The notes: generated by a model not told the origin, from the sequence alone. Positions 43,763-53,862 are shown, counted from the first letter of the stretch. The stretch: 64,000 nt of DNA from Streptomyces smyrnaeus (GCF_017676345.1 NZ_JAFFZM010000019.1:94037-158036), one strand, 5' to 3'. Translations and numbers: made by a program.

Positions 43763-45298
43763 TTAAGCGGCGGTCTCTTGCGAGGCCTGTCCAGAGCTGT
43801 GCGACGACTCCTGCGGCGAGGTCTCGCCCACCTCCCGCGCATCCGGGACCGGACGCCCGAAGTCCCGCAGGATCTGCTCCGTCGCCCGCTCCGCAGAACT
43901 CAGCGCCCCGCGCGGCGTGCTGGTGTCCCGGTGCTCCCCGCAGACGTACAGTCCCGACAGCACCCGCACCGGTCGCCGCGGATCGTGCGGCGCGGGCATC
44001 GCGGGCACCGCGTCCGGGTCGTGGTAGGCGGCCAGCAGTTCCCAGCGGTCCGTCGATGTGCCGTAGACGCCCGCGAGTTGCTCGCGCGCGGCTTTGTCCA
44101 GCGCGGCGGGCGGCTCGGCCGCCCGCTCGCCCAGCACGACGGAGGTGATGAGCGTCCGGCCGGGCGCCGCGCGCGAGGGGTCCACCGCCGAGGCCACCCA
44201 GGTGTGACTGACCGGGTCGGTCTCCGCGCCGTCCCGTTCGGCGCAGACGGTGAACGACGGTCCGCTCGCACCCGCCGGGAGCGGACCCTCCAGGGTGTGG
44301 TGCAGGACGGTCACCGGGTGGAACTGCGGCACCCGCAGTCCGGGCAGCAGCGTGGCGGCCGAGCGCGCACCGGTGGCCACCAGCACCGCCTCGCACCCGA
44401 ACGTGCCGTGCTCCGCGGTCTCGACGGCATGGGTGCTGACCGAGGTGACCCGTACCCCCGTACGTACCGTGCCCGGCGGCAGCGCGGCGGCCAGCAGCTC
44501 GGGCACCGTGGCCTGCCCGCCCGCCGGTACGCCCAGCCCGCCGCGTGCGAAGCCGCGCAGGGTCAGGTCGGCGACGCGGCTGGAGGTCGTCAGCGCCGGG
44601 TCCGACAGCAGCGCCGTCAGCAGCGGGCGCACCAGCGTCTCCGTCGGCCGGGAAGGCAGACCGCGGGCCGACAGCGCCTGGCAGGTGGGCAGTTCGGGCC
44701 TCGAGAGCAGACCCTGGGGCGGTACCGCGGCGAACCGGCCGAGAGAAGCGCGGAGCCGCACCAGGCCCAGCGCGTCCGACATGTCGGCGCGGCTCCGCGC
44801 GCCGGTGAGCGCACGAGCCGTGGTGAGAGCTGTCAGTGCGCCCCGCGTGCTTCCTGCGCCCCTCGTGCGCCGGTCGAGCAGGGCCGTGCGGCCTGCCCGC
44901 GCCGGGGGAGCGGTGCGCTCCGCCGCCGGGGCCGCCACGCGGTGGGTGCGGCCCTCCGAGTGCAGCAGCGCACCCGGGGTGAACGGGCGCAGCGCGAGGG
45001 TGTCCAGGGCGGGCAGCCGCGCGAACGCGTCCGCGTCCCGGTCCAGGCTGAGCACCCCGGGACTGCGGTCGAGCCGGTACCCGTCGAGGTGATCGGTGCG
45101 CAGCCGCCCCCCGACGCGCGGCGCCGCCTCCAGGACGAGGACGCGCATCCCCGCGCCGGTCAGCCGGTGTGCGGCGGCCAGCCCGGCCAGTCCCGCACCG
45201 ACGATCACCACATCGGCGCTTCGGCCTCTGCCGACGGCTTCCACCTCCTCGCCGCCAGTGGCTGTTCGGGTGCCTGCTTGTGCGCTGCTGGTCAGCAC
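43763..45298 (-). CDS. FAD-dependent oxidoreductase (amine oxidase / phytoene desaturase type)
   Basis: A 511-residue flavoprotein. The dinucleotide fold ADVVIVGAGLAGLAAAHRLT starts at residue ~28, followed by VLEAAPRVGGRLRT; the C-terminal FAD motif is RVLSGLYVCGEHRDTSTPRG. This is the NAD(P)-binding Rossmann flavin family that includes protoporphyrinogen and phytoene oxidases. Start GTG at 45298 after GGGAGGACAC. The downstream neighbour on the same strand is the 106-residue gene; upstream lies a TIGR01777 epimerase. Substrate not known. Confidence 0.85.
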   Translation of the reverse strand: MLTSSAQAGTRTATGGEEVEAVGRGRSADVVIVGAGLAGLAAAHRLTGAGMRVLVLEAAPRVGGRLRTDHLDGYRLDRSPGVLSLDRDADAFARLPALDTLALRPFTPGALLHSEGRTHRVAAPAAERTAPPARAGRTALLDRRTRGAGSTRGALTALTTARALTGARSRADMSDALGLVRLRASLGRFAAVPPQGLLSRPELPTCQALSARGLPSRPTETLVRPLLTALLSDPALTTSSRVADLTLRGFARGGLGVPAGGQATVPELLAAALPPGTVRTGVRVTSVSTHAVETAEHGTFGCEAVLVATGARSAATLLPGLRVPQFHPVTVLHHTLEGPLPAGASGPSFTVCAERDGAETDPVSHTWVASAVDPSRAAPGRTLITSVVLGERAAEPPAALDKAAREQLAGVYGTSTDRWELLAAYHDPDAVPAMPAPHDPRRPVRVLSGLYVCGEHRDTSTPRGALSSAERATEQILRDFGRPVPDAREVGETSPQESSHSSGQASQETAA

Positions 45299-45645
45299 GT
45301 GTCCTCCCGACGTCGACGCGCGTGCTGGTCTGATGGGGTTGGCCTTCGCTGCTGTCGCGTTGGTGCTGTGCGCGGTGAACGCGTGTGTTCCGGTGTCGCC
45401 CTGTGTCCGTCTTGGTGGGTCCGTGTGCCGCTGTGGGCTCCGGCTGTCGTCCTGATGCCCCAGCGCGCTCGGCTCATACCCGTGTTCGAGCGTTGGTGTG
45501 TGATCGCGTTCGCGGTACGTCGCGCGGGGGGCGCCCGGATGCATGCACCGGGGGTGCCGCGCCTGCGGGACGGCCACCGGGTCCCGGCGGCGGAGGTCCG
45601 GTGGAGGTCCGGTGGAGGCCCGGTGGCCCGTCCGGGGCCGGCGGG
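45299..45645. other. Intergenic region between FAD oxidoreductase and epimerase genes
   Basis: 347 bp with no supported gene. Near 45593-45630 an 11-bp unit (CCGGTGGAGGT) is repeated about three times. The promoter of the oxidoreductase gene should be here. Confidence 0.5.
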
Positions 45646-46533
45646 TCAAAGGGCGGCGCGGATGGCGTCGGTGACGGTGGGGAAGGCGAAGCGGAAGCCC
45701 GCGTCCAGCAGGCGACGGGGCAGCACCCGCTGGCTGCCCAGCACGTCCTGGGCGAACTCGCCCAGGACGACCCGCAAGGCGGGCGCGGGAACCGCGAAGG
45801 GGGCGGGGCGGCGCAGCACACGGCCCATGGCGGCGGTGACCTCCCGGTTGGTGGCCGGCTCCGGCGCGGTGAGGTTCACCGGGCCGCTCAGCGACTCGTG
45901 AGCCAGCAGGAACCGCAGCGCCGCCACATGGTCGTGCAGCGCGATGTGGCTCCAGAACTGGCGGCCGTCGCCCAGCCGCCCTCCGAGCCCCGCCTTGAAG
46001 AGGGGGAACAGCCGCCCCCACGCGCCGCCGCCGCGGGCGACGACCAGCCCGGTGCGGCCGTACACCGTGCGGATCCCGGCCTGAGGCGCCGCCCTGGCCG
46101 CGGCCTCCCAGTCCTGACACAGCTCGGTCAGGAACCCGGTACCGGGACCGGCGCTCTCGTCGACGGCCCGTTGACCGGTGTCGCCGTAGTAGCCGATCGC
46201 GGTGCCGACGATCAGAGTGCGGGGCGGGGTGTCCAGTCCGGCGAGGGCACCGGCGAGGGTGCGGGTGCCCAGCACCCTGCTGTCGCGCAGTTCGCGCTTG
46301 TAGCTCTCCGTCCAGCGGCGTTCGCCCACGCCCGCGCCCGCCAGGTGGACGACGGCCTCGCAACCGGCGAGTCCCGCCGTGTCCACCCGCCCGCCCTTCG
46401 GGTCCCACCGCACCTCGTCGGCCGCGGCGGCGGGCCGCCGTACGAGCCGCAGCACGTCGTGTCCGTCCGCCCGCAGCGAGCGGGTCAGTGCCGAGCCGAT
46501 GAGTCCCGTGGAGCCGGTGACCGCGATACGCAT
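45646..46533 (-). CDS. TIGR01777-family NAD-dependent epimerase
   Basis: A 295-residue short-chain epimerase-like protein. RIAVTGSTGLIGSALTRSLR is the nucleotide fold; VVHLAGAGVGERRWTESYKR and SAIGYYGD-like TAIGYYGDTG follow; FAQDVLGSQRVLPRRLLDAG is the C-terminal domain (DUF1731) typical of TIGR01777. Length is normal. Start ATG at 46533. Role in metabolism not clear; some relatives affect cell division or pigment steps. Confidence 0.9.
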   Translation of the reverse strand: MRIAVTGSTGLIGSALTRSLRADGHDVLRLVRRPAAAADEVRWDPKGGRVDTAGLAGCEAVVHLAGAGVGERRWTESYKRELRDSRVLGTRTLAGALAGLDTPPRTLIVGTAIGYYGDTGQRAVDESAGPGTGFLTELCQDWEAAARAAPQAGIRTVYGRTGLVVARGGGAWGRLFPLFKAGLGGRLGDGRQFWSHIALHDHVAALRFLLAHESLSGPVNLTAPEPATNREVTAAMGRVLRRPAPFAVPAPALRVVLGEFAQDVLGSQRVLPRRLLDAGFRFAFPTVTDAIRAAL

Positions 46534-46654
46534 GCGCCCATCCTGACCCATCCGCGCGAGCACGTACGCGCCCCCGTCGCTCTCGCCGTCCCCAGGGTCG
46601 CGGCAAAGGGTGAAGCGGTGCGGCCGGGGGCGAACCGGCCGGTGGGAGCAGGGC

Positions 46655-47176
46655 TCACTCGCCCCGGAAGCGGCTCCACAGCCGGGGCAGCCGGTCGGCC
46701 AGCGCCGCCGGGTCCTCCATGTCCAAGGAGACGCCCTCGGGCTCCGCCGGTGCCTCCGGCAGCCCCAGGTCGGGCAGGACCGTACCGGTCAGCTGTTCGT
46801 ACGCCTCGTCGGCTGCGAAGCCCAGCTCCTCGCCGTCGCCGTCCAGCTCCTCGTCGAAGTCGTCCAGCAGTTCGGCCAGGGCGTCGGCGTCGTGCGCCGC
46901 GCCCTCGAAGACCTCCCGGCCCTGGCCGATCAGCCAGCAGCGGAAGGAGTCGAACGCGTCGTCGCTCGCACCGTCCAGCAGGATCCAGGCAGCGGCCCAC
47001 AGGTCCCACTGGTAGGCCCGGCTGTAGCGCGACTCGAAGTGGCGGGCGAAGTACGTCACCGCGTCGGGGTCGAGCTGGGTGAGCCGCTCGACCAGCAGAT
47101 CCGCCTGTTCCGGGGGGTCGCCGTCGGCCTCCTGCCGGGTGGAGTCGATCAGCTCCCAGAACTCCGTCTCGTCCAT
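46655..47176 (-). CDS. DUF4240 family protein
   Basis: A 173-residue acidic protein. MDETEFWELIDSTRQEADGD opens it, then YFARHFESRYSRAYQWDLWA and the region DAFDSFRCWLIGQGREVFEG, all typical for DUF4240. The middle includes an acidic run (LDDFDEELDGDGEELG). Soluble; function unknown. The ATG at 47176 is a good match to family starts. About 120 bp precede the next gene on the same strand. Confidence 0.85.
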   Translation of the reverse strand: MDETEFWELIDSTRQEADGDPPEQADLLVERLTQLDPDAVTYFARHFESRYSRAYQWDLWAAAWILLDGASDDAFDSFRCWLIGQGREVFEGAAHDADALAELLDDFDEELDGDGEELGFAADEAYEQLTGTVLPDLGLPEAPAEPEGVSLDMEDPAALADRLPRLWSRFRGE

Positions 47177-47353
47177 CACGCCCTCAGCATCGGGCCTGGA
47201 AGCCCACAACGCACGCGGAGTGCGCCAGATGCGGCTGTGTCGTTATGAGACATGAGCCACACGGCATTCCGTATTCGATACCCGACAGCGGTTGTCCGGT
47301 ATCGCTGCCAGCGTGTCCTTCCACCGAACCGGAACAGCAGCAAGGAGGAACAG

Positions 47354-48301
47354 GTGCAGGAACCGAGCAGCTCCACAGGGCCGCTGGCAGGCAAGGTCGC
47401 GCTGGTCGCGGGCGCCACCCGGGGAGCGGGCCGCGCCATGGCCGTCGAACTGTGCCGCGCCGGAGCCACCGTCTACGCGACCGGCCGGACCACCCGGGCC
47501 AGGGCCAGCGAGGTCGGCCGGACGAGCGAGACCATCGAGGAGACGGCCGAACTGGCGAGCGAGGCTGGAAGGGAGAACTCGGGCAGTGCCCACGCGGTCG
47601 CTGTCGACCACCTCGACCCCGCACAGGTGCGCGACCTGATCGCCCGCATCGACCGCGAACAGGGCCGCCTCGACGTCCTCGTCAACGACCTGTGGGGCGG
47701 CGACCACCTCGTCGGATTCAGCAAGAAGCTGTGGGAGCACGATCTGGACGAGGGGCTGCGCGTGCTGCGGCTCGGCATCGACAGCCACCTGATCACCAGC
47801 AGTCACGCCCTGCCGCTGCTGATCCGGCGGCCGGGCGGACTGCTGATCGAGATCACCGACGGCACCGAGGAGTCCAACCAGGGCTACCGGGAGCCGGTCT
47901 ACTACGACCTGGCCAAGGCGGCACCGCTGCGGATGGCCCGTGCGCTGGCCCAGGAGACCGACGAATACGGCACCACCGTGGTCTGTCTGACCCCGGGGTG
48001 GCTGCGCTCGGAGACCATGCTCGACACCCACTTCAAGGTGACCGAGGAGAACTGGCGCGACGGCTGCGCCACCGACCCGCACTTCGCCATCTCCGAGACC
48101 CCGGTCTTCATCGGCCGCGCCGTGGCCGCGCTCGCCGCCGACCCGGAGGTGGCCCGCTGGAACGGGCAGTCGCTCTCCAGCGGCGGTCTCGCCAAGGTCT
48201 ACGGTTTCACCGACGTGGACGGCTCGGCGCCGGACGCCTGGCGTTACATCATGGACGTCCAGTTCGCGGGCAAGCCCGCCGACGTCTCCGGCTACCGCTG
48301 A
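47354..48301 (+). CDS. Short-chain dehydrogenase/reductase
   Basis: A 315-residue SDR. Nucleotide-binding KVALVAGATRGAGRAMAVEL, catalytic YYDLAKA (Tyr-x3-Lys), and an NDLWGGDHL loop in place of the usual NNAG. The length exceeds a classical SDR by ~60, most in the C-terminal part (ENWRDGCATDPHFAISETPV and beyond). Start GTG at 47354 behind a strong AAGGAGG. It converges on the WYL regulator, 17 bp away. Substrate unknown. Confidence 0.9.
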   Translation: MQEPSSSTGPLAGKVALVAGATRGAGRAMAVELCRAGATVYATGRTTRARASEVGRTSETIEETAELASEAGRENSGSAHAVAVDHLDPAQVRDLIARIDREQGRLDVLVNDLWGGDHLVGFSKKLWEHDLDEGLRVLRLGIDSHLITSSHALPLLIRRPGGLLIEITDGTEESNQGYREPVYYDLAKAAPLRMARALAQETDEYGTTVVCLTPGWLRSETMLDTHFKVTEENWRDGCATDPHFAISETPVFIGRAVAALAADPEVARWNGQSLSSGGLAKVYGFTDVDGSAPDAWRYIMDVQFAGKPADVSGYR

Positions 48302-48318
48302 TCCGCGCCCCCGGACTC

Positions 48319-49317
48319 TTACGCGTACAGCGCCGCCGCCCGCCGTGCCGCGTCCGCGAAGCGCTGCCGCAGCGGCGGCGGCGCCAGCACCTCGCACTCC
48401 GGGCCGAGGGCGAGGAGCTGGCCGTAGCCCACCTCCTCGCTCTCCACCCGCAGCGTCACCGTCGTACGGCCCTGCTCGTCGACGGTGCCGCCCGCCAGCG
48501 CCTCGTCGGCCGCGTTCCGGTCGATGACGTGGCGCAGCCGACGGGCTCCGAGCTCCGTCAGCCGCAGCGTCACCTGCTCCCTGAGGAGGGAGCGGGCGAA
48601 GGCCGCCGCCTGCTGCGCCCAGAACGCGGCCAGCTCGAATTCGGTGTCGCGGTCGAAGCGCTCGTCGCGGACGGTGACCTCGGTGAACCGGTCGACGCGG
48701 TAGACCCTCCACCGGCTGCGGAGCGGATGCTGGGCGTCCGCCGGGACGCGGGCCGCCAGATACCACTGCCCCGCCTTCAGCACCAGGCCGTAGGGCTCCA
48801 GGTCCCGCTCCACCTCGCCGCCGCCCCGCTCGTCCCGGCGGCGGTAGCGGACGGCGGCCCTGCGGTCCGACCAGACGGCGTCGGCCAGCACGGGCAGCAG
48901 CGGCGGCGTCTCGGGCGCCTGCCACCAGCCCGGGGCATCCAGATGGAAGCGCTGCGCCGTGCTGTCGTGCACATCGCGCAGGGTGGGATCGAGCGCCGCC
49001 GAGACCTTCAGCTTCGCCGCCGAGGCCGCGTCGTCCAAGCCCAGGTCCCGCAGGGCCGAGGGCACCCCCGACAGGAACAGCGCCTCCGCCTCGGTGCGGC
49101 CCATGCCGGTCAGCCGGGTGCGGTAGCCGCCGACGAGCCGGTAGCCGCCGGCGCGGCCCCGGTCGGCGTACACCGGCACGCCCGCCTCGGAGAGCGCCTG
49201 CACATCGCGTGAGACAGTACGCTCGGAGACCTCCAGTTCGGCTGCGAGCTGAGCACCGGTCATCTCCCGCCGCGCCTGGAGCAGCAGCACCATCTTGATC
49301 AGCCGGGCTGCCCGCAT
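48319..49317 (-). CDS. YafY/WYL-domain transcriptional regulator
   Basis: A 332-residue regulator. Residues 1-60 are a winged helix (RAARLIKMVLLLQARREMTG, EVSERTVSRDVQALSEAGVP); from ~140 on the WYL domain (EPYGLVLKAGQWYLAARVPA, then the RVYRVDRFTEV part). WYL regulators sense nucleotides or small ligands. It is divergent from the amino-acid importer with 74 bp between them, so it may control it. Start ATG at 49317. Confidence 0.9.
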   Translation of the reverse strand: MRAARLIKMVLLLQARREMTGAQLAAELEVSERTVSRDVQALSEAGVPVYADRGRAGGYRLVGGYRTRLTGMGRTEAEALFLSGVPSALRDLGLDDAASAAKLKVSAALDPTLRDVHDSTAQRFHLDAPGWWQAPETPPLLPVLADAVWSDRRAAVRYRRRDERGGGEVERDLEPYGLVLKAGQWYLAARVPADAQHPLRSRWRVYRVDRFTEVTVRDERFDRDTEFELAAFWAQQAAAFARSLLREQVTLRLTELGARRLRHVIDRNAADEALAGGTVDEQGRTTVTLRVESEEVGYGQLLALGPECEVLAPPPLRQRFADAARRAAALYA

Positions 49318-49391
49318 GCTGAATACCCCTCCCGTGGGCCGTGGCCCGCTGTTAACGTTCCGCCCGTTATACAGCGAACTAGGAAACGGTC

Positions 49392-50918
49392 ATGTCTCAG
49401 CAAACTCGCGAACAGCGCGAACAGTGGGGCTCGCGGGCCGGATTCCTGATGGCGGCCATCGGCTCCGCCGTCGGGTTGGGAAACATCTGGCGCTTCCCCG
49501 CGGAGGCGTACAAGAACGGTGGCGGAGCCTTTCTGCTGCCGTATCTCGTCGCTCTGCTCACCGCAGGGCTCCCGCTGCTCATCCTCGAATACACCGTCGG
49601 CAGGAAGTACCGCAAGTCACCGCCGGCCGCCTTCCGGCAGATCTCCCGCCCCGCCGAGGTCATCGGCTGGTGGCAGGTCGCGATCTGCTTCGTCATCGCC
49701 TCCTACTACGCCGTGATCGTCGCCTGGGCGGTCCGGTACGCCGGATTCTCCTTCGGCAAGGACTGGGGCAAGGACCCCGAGAAGTTCTTCGCCGGGGACT
49801 TCCTGCACGCGGGAAGCGAGCCCGGGCTGCCCAGCTCCTTCGTCGGCAACGTCTTCTGGCCCCTGCTGGCCGTATGGATCGTCGTGCTGGCCATCCTCGC
49901 GCTGGGTGTCCGCCGCGGTATCGAGCGGGCCAACAAGGTCTTCATCCCGGCCCTGGTGTTCTTCTTCCTCATCCTGGTCGTGCGCGCCGTGACACTGGAC
50001 GGCGCGGCCAAGGGCCTGGACGCGCTGTTCTCCCCGGACTGGGGCGCGCTGACCGACGGCAGCGTCTGGGTCGCCGCCTACGGGCAGATCTTCTTCTCGC
50101 TCTCCATCGGCTTCGGCATCATGGTCACCTACGCCTCCTACCTGGGGCGCCGTGCCGACCTGACCGGTTCGGCGCTGGTGGCGGGCTTCGCCAACAGCTC
50201 CTTCGAGATCCTCGCCGGCATCGGCGTCTTCGCCACCCTCGGCTTCATGGCCCAGGCCAACGGCGTGGCCGTCGGTGACGTCGTCAGCGAAGGCGTGGGG
50301 CTGGCCTTCATCGCCTTCCCCGCCGTCATCTCCCAGATGCCGCTGGGCGCGGCGTTCGGCGTCATCTTCTTCGTCTCGCTGGCCATCGCCGGCCTCACCT
50401 CGCTGGTCAGCATCGTCCAGGTCGTCATCTCGGCCGTGCAGGACCGCACCGGCATGCGCCGGGTGCCCGCCGTGTGGACCGTCGGCGGGCTGGTGGCGGT
50501 CGTCTCGCTGCTCCTCTTCCCCACGGATGCGGGCCTGTCGCTGCTGGACGCGGCCGACCACTTCATCAACCAGTACGGTATCGCGCTCGCCGCGCTCGTC
50601 TTCCTGGTCATCATGGCCTGGGTGGTGCGCCGTCTGCGGCCCTTCCAGGCCCACGCCGACGAGACCTCCGCGGTGCGGCTGGGAACCTGGTGGCGGGTGT
50701 GCCTGGGGGTCATCACCCCGCTGGTGCTCGGCTGGATGATGGTCGACAGCCTGCGCAAGGAGTTCGACGAGAACTACGGCGGCTACCCCGGCTCGTTCCT
50801 GGCCTGGGCCGGCTGGGGCGTGGCGATCGGGGCCCTGCTGGTGGGCGTCCTGATCTCGCTGATCCCCTGGCGGGACGCGCCCGTCGAGGACGAGGCCGAG
50901 CGGGAGGAGGTGCGCTGA
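49392..50918 (+). CDS. Sodium-dependent neutral amino-acid transporter (NSS family)
   Basis: A 508-residue transporter with about 12 helices. It opens WGSRAGFLMAAIGSAVGLGN, the conserved NSS motif, with IWRFPAEAYKNGGGAF after it, and has a Na+-site segment in TM6/TM8 (GQIFFSLSIGFGIMVTYASY). Start ATG at 49392. The next gene (33 residues) starts inside its stop codon (TGATG), the arrangement of MetP-MetS, an import system for methionine and alanine. So neutral amino acids are the likely substrates. Confidence 0.9.
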   Translation: MSQQTREQREQWGSRAGFLMAAIGSAVGLGNIWRFPAEAYKNGGGAFLLPYLVALLTAGLPLLILEYTVGRKYRKSPPAAFRQISRPAEVIGWWQVAICFVIASYYAVIVAWAVRYAGFSFGKDWGKDPEKFFAGDFLHAGSEPGLPSSFVGNVFWPLLAVWIVVLAILALGVRRGIERANKVFIPALVFFFLILVVRAVTLDGAAKGLDALFSPDWGALTDGSVWVAAYGQIFFSLSIGFGIMVTYASYLGRRADLTGSALVAGFANSSFEILAGIGVFATLGFMAQANGVAVGDVVSEGVGLAFIAFPAVISQMPLGAAFGVIFFVSLAIAGLTSLVSIVQVVISAVQDRTGMRRVPAVWTVGGLVAVVSLLLFPTDAGLSLLDAADHFINQYGIALAALVFLVIMAWVVRRLRPFQAHADETSAVRLGTWWRVCLGVITPLVLGWMMVDSLRKEFDENYGGYPGSFLAWAGWGVAIGALLVGVLISLIPWRDAPVEDEAEREEVR

Positions 50919-51019
50919 TGTCCACCGGAGCCATCGTGATGATGACCGCGGCCATCCTCATCGTCTGGGGCGGCCTGGTCGCCGCCATCCTCCGCTTGCG
51001 CAAGCACCCGGCGGAGTAG
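50918..51019 (+). CDS. MetS-like small subunit of NSS transporter
   Basis: A 33-residue single-helix protein, MSTGAIVMMTAAILIVWGGL and a short KHPAE end. Its start overlaps the transporter stop (TGATG). MetS in Corynebacterium has the same size and arrangement and is needed for transport by its partner. Confidence 0.85.
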   Translation: MSTGAIVMMTAAILIVWGGLVAAILRLRKHPAE

Positions 51020-51031
51020 CCGGCCCGCACA

Positions 51032-51070
51032 GCAAAGTTCCCCGCGCCCGAAGGGCGCGGGGAACTTTGC
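51032..51070. terminator. Long hairpin between the transporter and aceE
   Basis: Perfect 18-bp stem (GCAAAGTTCCCCGCGCCC and its complement) with a 3-base loop. It lies between convergent transcripts and probably works both ways. The arm AGTTCCCCGCGCCC is part of a common Streptomyces intergenic repeat. Confidence 0.85.
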
Positions 51071-51162
51071 GCTCAGCCACAACACGTCGGGGCTCGGGCA
51101 ACGACCCGAGCCCCGATGGCGCGTCTCCGCGTGGGCGAACCCCGCGAAGCGTAGGCGAGCGC

Positions 51163-53862
51163 CTAGGCGAGACCGTACTTCTCGGCGGCCCGGCGGACAT
51201 CCTCCGCCTTGACCTCGCCGCGCCGTGCGAGCCGCGACAGGGCGGCCACGACGACGGACTCGGCGTCGACGCCGAAGTAGCGGCGCGCGGCCTCCCGGGT
51301 GTCGGAGAGTCCGAACCCGTCCGTCCCCAGCGACGCCCAGTCCTGCTCGACCCACTGGCTGATCTGGTCGGGAACGGCCCGCATCCAGTCGCTGACGGCC
51401 AGCACCGGGCCCGGTGCTCCCTCCAGCGCGCGGGTCACGTACGGCACCCGCTCCTCGCCGCGCAGCGCGGCCGCGTCGCACTCCATGGCCTCACGCCGCA
51501 GCTCCGTCCAGGACGGTGCCGACCACACATCGGCGGCCACGCCCCACTCCTCGGCGAGGATGCGCTGGGCCTCCAGCACCCAGTGGATCGCCGTTCCGGA
51601 GGAGAGCAGCTGGATACGGGGGGTGTCCGCGGAGGCGGCCTCCGCCTCCTTGAAGCGGTAGAGGCCCTTGAGGATGCCTTCCTCGACGCCCTCGCCCTCG
51701 GGCATGGGCGGCTGCACCTTGGTCTCGTTGTAGACCGTCAGGTAGTAGAAGACGTTCTCCTGCGCCGCCGCGTCCGGCCCGTACATCCGGCGCAGGCCCT
51801 CCTTGACGATGACGCCGACCTCGTAGGCGAACGCCGGGTCGTAGGAGATGACCGCCGGGTTGGTGGAGGCCAGCAGATGCGAGTGGCCGTCGGCGTGCTG
51901 CAGGCCCTCACCGGTCATGGTCGTACGGCCGGCCGTGGCACCGATGACGAAACCGCGGCCGAGCTGGTCGGCGAGCGCCCAGAACTGGTCGGCGGTGCGC
52001 TGGAACCCGAACATCGAGTAGAAGATGTAGAACGGGATCATCGGCTCGCCGTGCGTGGCGTACGAGGTGGCCGCCGCGGTGAAGTCCGCCAGCGAACCGG
52101 CCTCGGTGATCCCCTCGTTGAGGATCTGGCCGTCCTTGGCCTCCTTGTAGTACAGCAGCTGGTCGCGGTCGACCGGGTCGTACTGCTGGCCGAGCGGCGA
52201 GTAGATACCGGCCGACGGGAACAGCGACTCCATGCCGAACGTGCGCGCCTCGTCCGGGACGATCGGCACCCAGCGCTTGCCGGTCTCCTTGTCCCGCATC
52301 AGGTCCTTGACCAGCCGGACGAACGCCATGGTGGTGGCGATCTCCTGCGAGCCGGAGCCCTTCTTCAGCACGTCGAACGGCTTGTCGGCGGGGGAGGGCA
52401 GACCCACCGGGTGCACCTTGCGGGCCGGCGCCGGCCCGCCCAGCTCGGCGCGCCGCTCCTGCAGATAGCGCACCTCGGGCGAGTCGGGGCCCGGGTGCAC
52501 GTACGGCACCAGCTCGTCGTCCAGCTTGCTGTCCGGGATGGGCAGCTCCAGCAGGTCCCGCATGGCGCGGAACTCCTTGCCGGTGAGCTTCTTCATCTGG
52601 TGGTTGGCGTTGCGGGACTCGAAGCCCGGACCCAGCGTCCAGCCCTTGACGGTCTGCGCCAGGATCACCGTGGGGGCGCCCTTGTGCTCGACGGCCGCCT
52701 TGTACGCCGCGTAGACCTTGCGCGGCTCGTGGCCGGCGCGGGAGGTCTTGAACAGCTCGGTGATCTTGTCGTCGGTCAGCAGTTTGCCGATCTCGACGAG
52801 GGCGGGGGAGGCGCCGAAGAAGTGCTCGCGGATGTAGGCCGCGTCGCGGGTGGCGTAGGTCTGGAACTGCGCGTCCGGGACCTCCCGCAGCCGGCGGGTC
52901 AGCGCGCCGGTGGTGTCCAGCGCGAACACCTCGTCCCAGGCGCTGCCCCACAGCGACTTGACGACGTTCCAGCCGGCGGCGCGGAACTGGGTCTCCAGCT
53001 CCTGCACGATCTTGAAGTTGGCGCGTACCGGGCCGTCGAGGCGCTGCAGATTGCAGTTGATGACGAAGGTGAGGTTGTCCAGCTGCTCGCGACCGGCCAG
53101 TGCGAGGGCGGCGGTCGACTCCGGCTCGTCCATCTCGCCGTCGCCGAGGAAGGCCCACACGTGCGAGGCGGAGGTGTCCTTGATGCCCCGGTGGGTCAGA
53201 TAGCGGTTGAACCGCGCCTGGTAGATCGCCGAGATCGGGCCCAGGCCCATGGAGACGGTGGGGAACTCCCACAGCCACGGCAGCCGGCGCGGATGCGGGT
53301 AGGACGGCAGCCCGTCGCCGCCCGCCTCCTGGCGGAAGCGGTCGAGGTGGGCCTCGGTGAGCCGCCCGTCGAGGAAGGCACGGGCGTAGATGCCGGGGGA
53401 GGCGTGGCCCTGGACGTACAGCTGGTCGCCCGAGCTGTGGCCGCCGTCGCCCTCCTTGCCCTTGAAGAAGTGCTCGAAGCCCGTCTCGTACAGCCAGGCC
53501 GCCGAGGCGAACGTCGCTATATGGCCGCCGAGGCCCTGGCGGCTGCCGCGGGTGACCATGGCCGCCGCGTTCCAGCGGTTCCATGCGGTGATGCGGGACT
53601 CCATCGCCTCGTCGCCCGGAAAGGCGGGCTCGGCCGAGGTCGGGATGGTGTTGACGTACTCCGTCTCCAGCAGGGCCGGTACGGCCAGGCCGCTGTGCTG
53701 GGCGTGCTCCACGGTACGACGCACCAGGTACGCGGCTCGTTCGTCGCCCGCGTGTGCCGCGACGGCGTCGAGCGACTCGCGCCACTCGCCGGTCTCCTGC
53801 GGATCACGGTCCGGGAGCTGGTCCAGCTCACTCGGATACGGCGGGCGTACGGGATCGGGCAT
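51163..53862 (-). CDS. aceE: Pyruvate dehydrogenase E1 component (homodimeric)
   Basis: An 899-residue single-chain E1, decarboxylating pyruvate with thiamin diphosphate and passing acetyl to a lipoyl E2. Diagnostic segments: VSMGLGPISAIYQARFNRYL, the ThDP motif GDGEMDEPESTAALALAGRE with later LTFVINCNLQ, and VPDEARTFGMESLFPSAG. Start ATG at 53862 (MPDPVRPPYPSE). A 17-bp palindrome lies 122 bases upstream. A GntR-type regulator follows on the same strand further up; lpd and E2 genes are close. Confidence 0.97.
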   Translation of the reverse strand: MPDPVRPPYPSELDQLPDRDPQETGEWRESLDAVAAHAGDERAAYLVRRTVEHAQHSGLAVPALLETEYVNTIPTSAEPAFPGDEAMESRITAWNRWNAAAMVTRGSRQGLGGHIATFASAAWLYETGFEHFFKGKEGDGGHSSGDQLYVQGHASPGIYARAFLDGRLTEAHLDRFRQEAGGDGLPSYPHPRRLPWLWEFPTVSMGLGPISAIYQARFNRYLTHRGIKDTSASHVWAFLGDGEMDEPESTAALALAGREQLDNLTFVINCNLQRLDGPVRANFKIVQELETQFRAAGWNVVKSLWGSAWDEVFALDTTGALTRRLREVPDAQFQTYATRDAAYIREHFFGASPALVEIGKLLTDDKITELFKTSRAGHEPRKVYAAYKAAVEHKGAPTVILAQTVKGWTLGPGFESRNANHQMKKLTGKEFRAMRDLLELPIPDSKLDDELVPYVHPGPDSPEVRYLQERRAELGGPAPARKVHPVGLPSPADKPFDVLKKGSGSQEIATTMAFVRLVKDLMRDKETGKRWVPIVPDEARTFGMESLFPSAGIYSPLGQQYDPVDRDQLLYYKEAKDGQILNEGITEAGSLADFTAAATSYATHGEPMIPFYIFYSMFGFQRTADQFWALADQLGRGFVIGATAGRTTMTGEGLQHADGHSHLLASTNPAVISYDPAFAYEVGVIVKEGLRRMYGPDAAAQENVFYYLTVYNETKVQPPMPEGEGVEEGILKGLYRFKEAEAASADTPRIQLLSSGTAIHWVLEAQRILAEEWGVAADVWSAPSWTELRREAMECDAAALRGEERVPYVTRALEGAPGPVLAVSDWMRAVPDQISQWVEQDWASLGTDGFGLSDTREAARRYFGVDAESVVVAALSRLARRGEVKAEDVRRAAEKYGLA